The position numbers and the translations under genes were made by a program. This document shows, piece after piece, positions 22,964-33,101 of a stretch of DNA of 64,000 nt. The stretch's first letter is position 1. The number at the start of each line of letters is the position of its first letter. Under the pieces are notes generated by a model. The model was not told the DNA's origin, did no database searches, and was given only the letters and a program-made list of their open reading frames with translations. Source of the DNA: Toxoplasma gondii ME49 (lineage: Eukaryota > Apicomplexa > Conoidasida > Eucoccidiorida > Sarcocystidae); the NCBI RefSeq assembly GCF_000006565.2, contig NC_031478.1, positions 2,587,874 through 2,651,873 on the forward strand, written 5' to 3'.

Positions 22964-24455
22964 TCTCTCCCCAATTCAGCTTCTTCTACTCTTTGCAACT
23001 TCCGGTCTCCGCATCGATCCTTCGTCCTTCGCCGTCAGCGTTCTCCCCTTTGCGTTGTTCTGTCCTACACTCTCTTTCTGCACTTGTTCTGCCTCTGTCT
23101 CCCCACTTGTTCTCCTCGTTCTCTCTCTCTTTCTGCTCGCTCTGTCCCCTCGCGTTCTCCGCTGGCTCTCTGTCTTGCTTTTTCTCCGCCCTCTCCTCCT
23201 CTCTCCTGTTTTCCTAGAGGGTCCGTCGTGTCTCCCTTTTAGGAGCTGTCTCAATCCAGCGCCTGTCTCGCTGTGCATTCACCTGCCTTCGTCGGTCGGA
23301 GCGAGGCGTCTCCTTTTCACGCGGATCTGCGCCTGCGAAGAGGACTGCCCATCGTCCCCTTCTGTGTTCTGCGAAGCGCGACGGAGAAGAGAGAGGATCG
23401 CCGACGCATGCAGGAGCTCGAACGGTGTTTCTTTGCAAAAACCTTCTTTTTGTCAACAGGGAACGCTCTCTACAGCGATACCTCTGCAGGCGCCGACGGT
23501 TGCGCGGGAGCGCTCGTCCGGCACTTGTCCTTGGCAGGAAGACTTTTTGGAACCCTCCTGTGTTGTTCAGACGATCGCGTCGACCGAGAGAAGTAAACTG
23601 TGCAAATTGTTCAGAGGCGAGTCGCCTCTCTGGCGGAACCTTCGGTGCCGTTTTGTGTCGCAGTGCGACAGCGCAACGCCCACTCCTCCTGTGCAACGGT
23701 GTTTTTGTTTGCATGCACCCGTTGTCTTCTCGCCCCGACTTCATTCGCCGCTGGCTGACAGACTTCCCCGAAAGCTCTCCTCAACCAGCGTCGGTTTTCG
23801 CCGGCTCCCGGGTGTCTGTACACTGCAGAAGCACGCCAGAGGACCTCCCGTTCCACCAGTTTCTTTCGTCTCTGAATGTTGCGAAAGCGTTGCACACTTC
23901 TCCAGCTTCCCTTGTCCTTTTGACTTTTCCGACTTTTGGCTTCCCCAGGGCGCAGCTCTGCGGTCCGGTGTCCACACACCTCACCGGGTGCCAAAGGACT
24001 TCGCCGGCGAAACGCGGATGTCCCGAGAATCCTTTGTCGAACCTTGACTTCCTCTTCTTCCGCAGCGACGGCCCCCCGGACGCGGTCTCTGCGCGACCTT
24101 CACCCTCCTTGCCTCCGTTCTGTCTCTCCGGAGCGCCTTCCTCTTTGCTGAATTTTCTCGTCGCTCTTCGACTCGGAAAAAACCAACCCTACGTGCAGAG
24201 CGCTTTCACGCGCGCTTGGCACCTCCACAGTTTGGGGAAAGCAGTCCTGGCTGTATCTCGCCCTCCCCAGTCGCAAACAGCCGGTCTTTCAACTCACACA
24301 AAGGCTTCTTCTCTCCTCGCCTTTCTTCTCTCTTTCTCCTTCCTCGCCGCGGTGAGAGCTGTCCGCCAAGTGCCGAGAGCTTTCCGAAAGAACGGGACCT
24401 CGAGGAGAACCGAACTTCCTTTTCTTCTGATCAGACTGAAAAACGGTTCGACGCC
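22964..24455. promoter_or_regulatory. Divergent promoter region between mS25 and the coiled-coil gene
   Basis: The 1.5 kb between two divergent start codons (mS25 at 22963 on minus, coiled-coil protein at 24456 on plus) must hold both promoters. Bases 22980-23230 are strongly pyrimidine-rich on the plus strand. Long stop-free plus frames (22851-24047 and 23425-24516) overlap each other and run antisense to mS25 exon 1; I treat them as leader sequence. I did not identify a specific core promoter element. Confidence 0.5.
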
Positions 24456-24806
24456 ATGTGGGGAAAGCTACTCACTGACACCTACAACAGAGTCCGCACA
24501 AAGGCTGATGAGGTGAGAGAAGCGTCTTCTCACACCAGAAACGAGGCAGCCTGATCTATCAGAGACTCGCAGCCAGTCCAGAAGATCGAAAGGCTTCCCC
24601 TTGCGTGCAGGAGCCTCACCTGTCTCCTCCACAGTGTCTCCCTCCAAAATACCCAAAAAGGCAGATGTTTATACATATATATATATATATATATATATCG
24701 GTATGTGACGTCGTGTGTGTATGTATGTATATCTACACATACATATATATATATATATACTTATGTGTTTATTTATATCGGGGTTAGTATTTGTGTATGC
24801 GTATGG

Positions 24807-24850
<44 letters not shown>

Positions 24851-27800
24851 GCACATGTATATGTGTGTACTGGCAACTGCACTTTCAGGTATGCATGTAC
24901 TTGCATGTATATACATATGTATACGTATATAAGTGCATGCATGTGTGCGTATAGGTTTGTGTAGACGCCTTGACTTGTTTTTAGGGCGTTATGGGGGCGG
25001 CAAGTCTGTTCGATTCGGACTTTTTGTTTTCTTTTTCGACGCAAAGGACTTTGGACGGTTCGATTGCAGGGAGCGTGTATCGGTTTAGGGAGGGCGACAC
25101 CTGGAGTGTACATATTGCGCGCCTTCTTCCGTTTTCACCTTGTCCGTTTTTATCTGTTTTCTTCGCTCTCTGTCCGTCTCCCATTCTTGCTCCCCTCTGA
25201 GAGGGTCTTGCTTCTTCTCGTGAATTCATTTTTGTCGCCTGCCTACGCTTCAAGGTGTCTGGATCCTCCGCGTCGCCGTAGCCTTAGCCTCGCCTCTCAC
25301 GATTCTTCGCGCAGTCCTCTCCGGACTGTCTTCCCCTTCCAAGTCTTCTTTCGGGTTTCGCTGCTTCTGCAGGTTCGTCAGCAAGTGTCGAGCACCGTCC
25401 AGGCGCAGCATGTAACGATTTCAAAGGCGCGAGAGGTTCTTCTTTCGCTCGGCTCGTCGTCAGGCAGAGTCGAAAGTCGCGCGAACGCAATCGCCCAAGC
25501 TGCGGAGACGGTCAGCGCCGAAGAGCTCTTGAAGCAGCTTCAGTGGGACGCGAGCGGTGTACGTACAGTCGACGAAGTCCACGAACTGCTCCTTCTCTGG
25601 CGGATGCTCACGCTGCAGGCTCGTGAGGAACGCGCGAGAAACAAATGGAAGCTGGAAACGTCTCGAGAAAAAGGAAAACTGAATTCCTCACAGGAGAGGA
25701 GAAACAGAGATAAGCGAAAAAGGGTCGAAAAAGGAGAACAGCGACAAAAAAGAGAAAAGATGCACAATAAACAATAGAACACTTTGAAGAAACCTTGGTC
25801 CTCCAAAGAGACATACAGCCTCTCTGCTGCCTCTGCTTGCACCGTGGACTCTCTCCCCTACATGCAAACGCATGTCTATATGTATCTGTCGTAGACAGCT
25901 CACCAATATGTACATGTGTAGGAATAAATATATATATATATATATATGAGGAGGCTAGGTTCAAGTTTCTGCGGAACTGTTGTGTTTTCCCGATGGCGTT
26001 TTCTTTTCAGCGTTGCATGGCGCGCCTCGTTTTTTTTCTGCGGAGTACGGAGGCCAGGAGCGTTTCTCGCGCTGTTCGCCTACGCGTTCTGGAGAGCAAG
26101 TGGAAGGCGACTTGTTTTCTTCTTTATCTTCGTTTTCTCTCAACTCTGCTTTCTCCTCTGCTCTCTCCGTGTCTGCGAAGAGCGACAGCTTGCCTGGCGG
26201 TGAGGCAGGCCTCACAGCTCGCGAGTCTGGCGAGGAGAAAAACTCTCAAGAGAATCGAGAAAGAGGAGACGGCGGCTACGCAGCGCTGCCTCACTCGGCC
26301 GTCGCGGTGCCGCCGCCAGCGAGGCCTTCCTTTGCGCAGGAGCTACGAGAAGAAGCCGAACGAGGAGAACAAGCTGTCTACGGCGACGGCCTTTCCTTCA
26401 AAGAAGTGAGGATTCTTTGCCGCGTCTTGGATTGTCCAGAAAGGAGGCGAGCACGGAGAGAGGGGGGGGAGAGCAGAGGAACCAGGAGCGGAAGGCGCGA
26501 GAGAAGCGAGAGAGAGAGAAGCGAGAGGTACAGAGGGAGGAACGAGACAAGGGGGTGAGAGGGGGAGAGAGAGAGAGAAAGCACTGGATCGAGAGGCACC
26601 ACCCGAAGTGGAGAAACCGCAAAAGGTAAACTGAGGGAGAAGAGGGTGGAGGCGTCTCCCTTGCCTGGCCGTCTCGGTGCGCCTCGTTTGCAGAACGGTT
26701 TTCTCTCGCGCAGAAGAGAGTCTGTTCTAGTCCGTCTCTTCCCTGGCGCGGAGAGGCAACTGTGGCTTTAGAAGCTCAGCGCCGTTCTAACGGAGACGTC
26801 GCACCCGCGAAGAAAAGATTCTTTGTCGAAGAGGAAGAACGTGTTTCCTGTTCGCCAGCCTCCGTCCGCCCCCTGGGTCGGCCCTGCAACGCCGAAAAGA
26901 TGGACTGTCGAGTGAAAGGTCTCCGAAAACGAAGCATCCTTTCTTTGCTCTTTTCTTCTTCAGATTCTCCTCCGGTCCAACGCACTGGAAAGATGTCTCC
27001 TTGCCATCGCGAGACGCGGGAGTCTCCGGTCGCACTTTGCTACTCACACGCAAGACCTGCTGGAATCACGTCGCGAGGCTCGCCGCCGATTCGAGAAGAG
27101 ACAGGCTTCTTCCGACTCTGCGTCGCGTCTCGTCTCCAGCGCGGAATCCTCCAAGGAGAAAGGTCGCTCCGCTGATTCTGGAAACGCGCCTTCTGCGGGG
27201 GTGTCGGGAGCCGATGCTGCAGGAAAGGCAGGCGACGCTGAGGCCTCGGAGGAGGGATCACCTGAGGGGACTCAGGGAGAGAGAGAAGAAAGAGGAGAAG
27301 GCGAAGACGGAAAAAACTTGGCTGCTCTGCCGCCGTCGCCTGCCCTGGACGCTGTCCTCTCTCTCATGTCGCTCTGCCTCGCGGGATCGCAACACAGTCA
27401 CCTGGAACTTCTGCACTCTCTTTTCCGGGCAGCGCATGCAGCTGCGGCAGCAGGGCCTCTCTCTAGCGGACGTCGCCTCGAGGAAACAAGGACACCAGAC
27501 AGAGCAGAGAAGTCGCAGGAACTCAGAACGCGCGAGAAAAAAGAAGACAGAAACCAAGAAGAGAAGACCTCAAAAGTAGAAGAGAAGTTGAAAGAAGAAG
27601 AGAAGTTGAAAGAAGAAGAGAAGCTGACAGGGGATAGTCGGCGGTTGACAGGGTCGGCTGTTGAGGAAGGCGTGGTGGTGGTGGAGGCGACGTTGCAGTT
27701 GATTGCTACTTGGAAAAGAAACTGGGTCTTGGAGAGAAAAGAAGATGCGCGCCGAAGACTCGAAGCCGAGGCGAGGCACTTGGCTGCGAAAATCGAGGAC

Positions 27801-30800
27801 TGCGGTTTACGTGATGACGCAGAAGAAGTGAGAAGAAAAGACACTCCGTACCTCTCAGGAAGATTTTCAAGAGACCTTGTGCAGCTGTACATCTCGACTG
27901 AGTCTTCGTTCTTCACACCTTCACGACGAAGGCTCGCAAACACACAGTCACATGCCTGTACAGATACATATATGTTTATTCATTTAAAACGCATATATAT
28001 GTATATATATATATATATATTATGGATATATATAATTATATACTATGTGCAGGATATGCCTACAAGCAAACATCCGTATACACATTTATCCATATATGCA
28101 CGTGCATAGGGGTGCACGCGTCGATGCCTACATACTTACCTTCACACACTTATGCATAAATATACATATATATATATATATATGTATATATATGTATATA
28201 TATGTATATACATGTGTACGCACATATACATCTCTGCATTTCTCGGTACATCTTTATAAATACTCATCGAGACGTTCTTCCATACGCGCACACATCCATG
28301 GCTGCGTACTTACCTTCTCGCATCCTCATGAAGCGAGCACCCTGACAGTGTTGTTGATCGACGACCTCGCAGTCTTGATTTCATTTGGGATCTTTGGAAG
28401 AGGCGCCAGGTTGGAGTTTGCATTTTGCAGGACTTGTCTGGTGTATGTCAGCGAGTTTCTGTCTGGCCTTTTCTCAGGAGGACCCGCTGGTCACACACAA
28501 CATTCGACTGCTGGCGAACGCCCAGCTGCTCGATTTACAGCAGAGAATCATTTGCGTGAAAGAGCAACTTTTGCAGGACCAAGCCGAAGAGGCACAGAGG
28601 AAGCTCGCTGCCCTTGCCAAGCTGAAGACTGCGCGGGAGGCTCTCACGCGAAACTTTGAAGACGCGGGGGAGGCCGTGGAACAGCAAAAGAAAGACGTTC
28701 AGGTACCAGCCACACACTTCACCGGAGAAAAGTGAAAGGGCCGAACAGTTGAACACGACGAACAGAAGAAAGATGCGCAGTGGACGACAAAGCGCGAGGC
28801 TTCCGGCATCTCGCGTTCCTTCTTTTCACACTGTGTAGCAGCTTGTCGTCTCCTGAGTTCGTAAGAGATTCGAGGCCGCTTCATGTGAGGCTGCGAAGCG
28901 CTCTCCAAGAGACAAACCAGGGAAGAGAAAACGCGTGGAACGCAGAGTAACGGTCTCCCCGCAGCTGCGTCTCAGTCTGAACTCCTCCCTGCAGAATACG
29001 CGAAGAGAGACGCTCTCTGAGATTTGTCGCGGCGGCAGAGCGTCGGCGGCAATCCATCACTCAAAGTGTAGGGTGTGTTCTCCAGCGATTCGTCCATTTG
29101 CAGCAGTGCTTCATCTTCTTTTCGTAGCTGTCGGTGGCACCCGTCGCTGGCTCGTCACCGACTTCCTGTGTCCAACGTACTTCAGCTCTGCGCAGCTGCA
29201 CAGGTCCACTCCGTGGAAGATGTTGTCAGAACCGTTTCCGCGCGTGCGAGTGCATGTAGTCATGCCACAGCGGCTGGCGCGATCCTGTTCGAGGCAGTGG
29301 GTGCCTCGAGCTTGATTCACCGAAATAGCGACGTGTAGAGACAGGACAGGTCCACAGGTGATGTCCAGTTATGAGGTGTAAAGAGGGCAGGCACGCGGCG
29401 GTTGAACTGAGGAGGTTTGTCCATGTTTCTTCGTGAGCTTCAGAGATGACGCTTTTTTGCCTTTTCTCAGCACCGGGGTTTCCCTGTGTTTATCGAGACG
29501 TCTCAGTCTCCACCCGTAGAAGGCTCTCTAAACTCACGACCGCGGGAGTCGCAGAGACTCAGATACTCGCGCCGAGTGGACAACACGGCTGCTCGAGTAA
29601 ACAGGTCGACCAGTGAACGCTCTCTCCGACCTCTCAGACCTGCAAATGGTTCCCCGGGCAGTCGCTTCGAGAAAAGACGAGGCGAGGAACAGCTCGCTGG
29701 CAAGACCCCAGAATGCTCGTGTTTTCTTCTCTTCAGATGCGCATGAGTGAAACAAGCGAAGTGCTGCTGAAGGAGGCAGCGGGGCTGGAAGAACGTCGAA
29801 CGGCAATGCGCGGGAACCTCGAGACACTCAAAAAAGAACGAGAGGATCTCGAGCAGCGTCTCGCCATGTGCATCCAAAAGGTTCGTCAAAAAAAAAGAAA
29901 AGAAAAGAACAACATGTATGTTCGTCGACCAGAAGAAACCTAGAACTTTCAGTCGGTACTGTGGAACAAACAGTCTCCTTTTGTGTTTATACATATATAT
30001 ATATATATATATATGTTTATATAAATATATTTATATATATATGTATATATATGTATATATATATATATATATGTATGTATTTATGTATGTATTTATGTAT
30101 ACGTATGTGTGTGCATTGGTTTGTCTGCGTGTTTCGACTTGCTGAGATATGCGTTTCTTCATGTATCGAGAGCATCCGCTATTGGCACCTTTTCCAGGTT
30201 CCTGTCGAGTTCAGAGGTGCACGCGCATACATCGCTCTTCTTGGTTCGCTGTCTGTTTTCTCTTGATGTATGTGCGTGAAGCTTGTGCGATGAGGCAGCC
30301 GATCTTTCGTCGGTTGACGCAGCTCACTTTGACCGCGAGTATTTCAGCTGAAGAGCCTTGTCGGTGAATCATTTCTCCTCGCTCTCTTGCTCGCACAGTT
30401 CGAGAGCCACTGGCAGTCGCTTTCCAGAGAGTCTGCATGCCTCCAAAGCTTCTTTTGAATCTCCGGGTGTTTTTCGAGGATGAAGAGAGACAGTTCAGTG
30501 CGCAGGTGATTCCGAGGGGGACTCTGGATCGGACATGGAGACTCCGAGTTCTTTTTTCTTCCTCAGTGCTGCACCGACTGCACCACCCTCACATAGTGGA
30601 CATTTTTTTTTGGAGACAGGTGCAAGTGTCGATTTCAGTGTTTTCCGACGCATTGACGCGACAACGCGGTCTGTCTGCATGCTTTCCGGCTCTGAAGTTG
30701 CGCTGGAGACGAAAGATCGGGCGTTCGCCTCGACGCGACGAACAGCCAGAGACAGGAGTCGTCCTCGGCAGTGCGTCGTCTCTTTTCGTCAACGTGCCGC

Positions 30801-33101
30801 ACAGGAAGGCTTGTCTGTCTTTCTCTGTTCGCAGATCGCCTCTGTTCAGGCCGAGGAGGCGGACCTGCAAGCTGAAGAAGAGGGTCTCCACTTGGATCTT
30901 CTGCATGTTCAGAAAGAGTACAAAGAACAGATTCACCTGCACCAGGCGCGCAGACAACAGCAGAGTGAACTTCGCTCGGCCCTCAGAGAGCTGGACTGCA
31001 CCGGCGCGAGTCTCGTCGACCTCCTCCAGAGCGACGCCGCGAAAAAAAAGGAAGCGATTGGGCAAGATGTAGACAGACTGAAAGGTGTGTTCGAGAACGG
31101 ACGTTTGTGCATGCACACAGCGAACGAAAACGAAGGGGAACAAAGAAAATGACAGAGGAAACGCAGACGACCGCGCAGAAGAACGAAGAAAAGAACAGAG
31201 GGCAGAACAAGAAGAACAGACAAGCAAGAAGAGAGAGAAGTGCCACTGATTCCCAGTGGAGAAAATAAAACAGAAACGTGTGACGTTAGAAGAGAAGGGG
31301 AAGCTGCGTAGGTGTCTCCTAACTCCGCTGCCTGCGAGCCGAAGAAAAAGTCGTGCAGAGGCATTCTCTGGATGTCAGATCCCTCTCGTTTATTTTCTGA
31401 TCGAAGTCGAGTCTTCCTTGCTTTCGTATATGTTTCTCTTTCGTCCTTTTCTTTCTTCCTGTATAAGATTTCCTTCTTTCTTTCGTATAAGCTTCCCTTT
31501 CGTCCTTTTCTTTCTTCCTGTATAAGATTTCCTTCTTTCTTTCGTATATGTTTCTCTTCCATCCTTTTCTTTCTTTCGACGAGAGACCTTCCCTTTGCTC
31601 TCTTTTTCTTGTTTCCCAGGCGCGCTGCAGACGCAGGTGTGTCGGCACCTGGCTTTCGAGAAGACGCGTCTTCAGCAGCAAGTGCAGTTTCTTCTGCAGT
31701 GCATGCAGACGCTCGACTCTCTCCACGCCGAGGGTGAGAAGCGCCTGGCGGCGCGTCGCGAAGTCAAAGCAGAGAAGACAGCGGAGGAACGAGCAGAAGG
31801 ACAAGCAGGGGAGAAGGGAGAAGACCCAGAAGAAAAAGGAGAAGAGGACAGAGGCGAGGGAGGAGAGCGGCGACGCAGTGACGACTTTGAGTCTGTCTCC
31901 GCGTTCTCTGCGGAGGAGCAGGCCGTCTTGTTTGGAGTGCAGAAGCGTTTGCTGCGGGGCAGTCGGCAACTGGATAACTTCTATGCGGAGACAGAACAGT
32001 TTGTTTCTCTCCACCGCGACGTGCTCGTAGGTGCTCTACGTCAGCAGCGACAGATCTTTCGACACAAACAAGAAGAAGCGTCAGAAGCAGCGAGTCTCGC
32101 GGCGGATCTCGCGCAGATCCGAGAAGTCGACCCGATGAAGGACCTTACCGCGCTGTACAGACAGACCAAGAAGCAGCTCTCGCCCTATCTAACAAAGCTC
32201 TGTAAGTGGAGAAGAGGCGCTGCGTTGCTGCTGCGGCTCCTCCGCGCAGCGAGAGAAGTCGGAGCGAGTGGGGAGACGAAGAAGAGGAGACGTCAAACGC
32301 CGTGAGACGGCTCCCTGACAGAAGAGAAAGGAGTGACACAAGAGGGAAAGAGCTGCGAGCATTCTGGGCATCTGTGTACCTCGGGAAGTGAGATGTTGTA
32401 TCCCTACCATTTGGTTCGAGTCCAGTTTTGATCCGTCTTCTCTCGGTCTCCCCTACGTTCTTGTCTCACTTAATCGCTGAAAGACCACTGTGTCTCTGTA
32501 CTCGGCGTTGCCTTTTTGTGCAGCGACGACGACGACTCGCCGCGACCGACCTACCGCCTCGAGAGGAGGCCCTCCTTCGTCGCATCCATCTCACACGGCT
32601 TCTTTTTTGTCTTCTTCCTCGTCCCCGCAAACGTCTTCTCCTCCTCCAGTTCCTCCTCAGTCTTCCCAAATGATGTCTTCCCGGTCTGTCCCTCTGTCTC
32701 CTGCTCCATCGACTTCTCAGTCCTCTTCTCAGTCTATCCCTGTGTCTTCTTCTCAAGCTGTTTCTCAGTTTGTCTCTCCTCACTCGAGCCTCGGATCTTC
32801 TTCTCCTTCGCTCTCGGCCTCTTCTGGAGCTGAGGTGAGCGCCGGTCGGAGGTCGTCTGGCGACGCTTTTCCCTTCGATTTTGCGTCTTCGCGGACTTTG
32901 CATTCTCCGGCTGTCGAAAACCGAGGAAGCGAATCCGAGCGTCAAGGACTGAACGTCGAGTCGCCGAGTCCCCAAGTGTTCGACTTGAAAACTCCCCCCA
33001 GGTCGCCCGCTGCGAGTCCCGAGCAAGGAGAGAAGACGTTGGGTGGGGACGAAGGCGACCCTCTGCGCATGACCAAGGTCGACAACTGGCTCCTGGAATG
33101 A
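24456..33101 (+). CDS. Large coiled-coil protein, about twelve exons, unknown family
   Basis: Not recognised. Exons: 24456-24512, 25373-25622, 26011-26405, 26964-27827, 28478-28702, 29186-29296, 29737-29880, 30198-30216, 30399-30505, 30835-31084, 31620-32201 and 32524-33101. They sum to 3582 nt (1193 aa) with compatible phases and GT-AG junctions. Exons 28478, 29737, 30835 and 31620 are strong; 29186 and the 19-nt exon 30198 are inferred from phase and splice signals. The N-terminus (MWGKLLTDTYNRV) is a short amphipathic helix. Long heptad-like helices rich in Glu, Lys, Gln, Arg and Leu run through the middle, for example LEERRTAMRGNLETLKKERE and VQAEEADLQAEEEGLHLDLL. Exon 4 has an Ala/Ser-rich linker and an EEKLKE tandem repeat. 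The last about 190 residues are Ser/Pro-rich and disordered-looking and end in KVDNWLLE. The architecture suggests a structural, tether or scaffold protein; no catalytic motif is visible. Confidence 0.72.
24671..24860. repeat. Compound (TA)n array in intron 1 of the coiled-coil gene
   Basis: At least four (TA)n runs separated by GTATGTATGTATATCT, GTGTTTATTTATATCG and similar spacers, followed by GCATGTACTTGCATGTATAT. It lies in the intron 24513-25372. Confidence 0.85.
25924..25948. repeat. Short (TA)n run in intron 2 of the coiled-coil gene
   Basis: A (TA)n run of about 25 bases in the intron 25623-26010, just after a TGTACATGTG motif. Confidence 0.75.
27578..27629 (+). repeat. Coding 18-bp tandem repeat (EEKLKE units)
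   Basis: About 2.8 copies of an 18-bp unit containing GAAGAGAAGTTGAAA lie in exon 4 of the coiled-coil gene and encode successive EEKLKE-type hexapeptides, extending an acidic/basic helical segment. Confidence 0.85.
27964..28215. repeat. TA-rich arrays in intron 4 of the coiled-coil gene
   Basis: Two (TA)n-rich blocks, about 27964-28050 and 28155-28215. The second is a series of ATATATGT units. A GTGCATAGGGGTGCACGCG stretch lies between them. They occupy the intron 27828-28477. Confidence 0.8.
29988..30105. repeat. TA-rich array in an intron of the coiled-coil gene
   Basis: (TA)n runs mixed with ATATATGT and GTATTTAT units (the latter in tandem near 30075-30100), in the intron 29881-30197. 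Confidence 0.85.
31426..31579. repeat. 59-bp intronic tandem repeat, about 2.6 copies
   Basis: Pyrimidine-rich units begin at 31426, 31485 and 31544, each starting GTATA and containing CCTTTTCTTTCTT; the first two also contain TTCCTGTATAAG. The third copy is partial and merges into the polypyrimidine tract before the acceptor at 31618-31619. They lie in the intron 31085-31619 of the coiled-coil gene. Confidence 0.9.

Noticed and set aside
22851..24047. 398-codon plus-strand open frame
   Set aside because: Pyrimidine-rich sequence in a divergent promoter, antisense to mS25 exon 1, no domain; more likely leader sequence of the coiled-coil gene.
32412..32422. GGTTCGAGTCC, a tRNA T-loop-like sequence
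   Set aside because: No matching acceptor stem, D arm or anticodon arm upstream; it lies within an intron of the coiled-coil gene.
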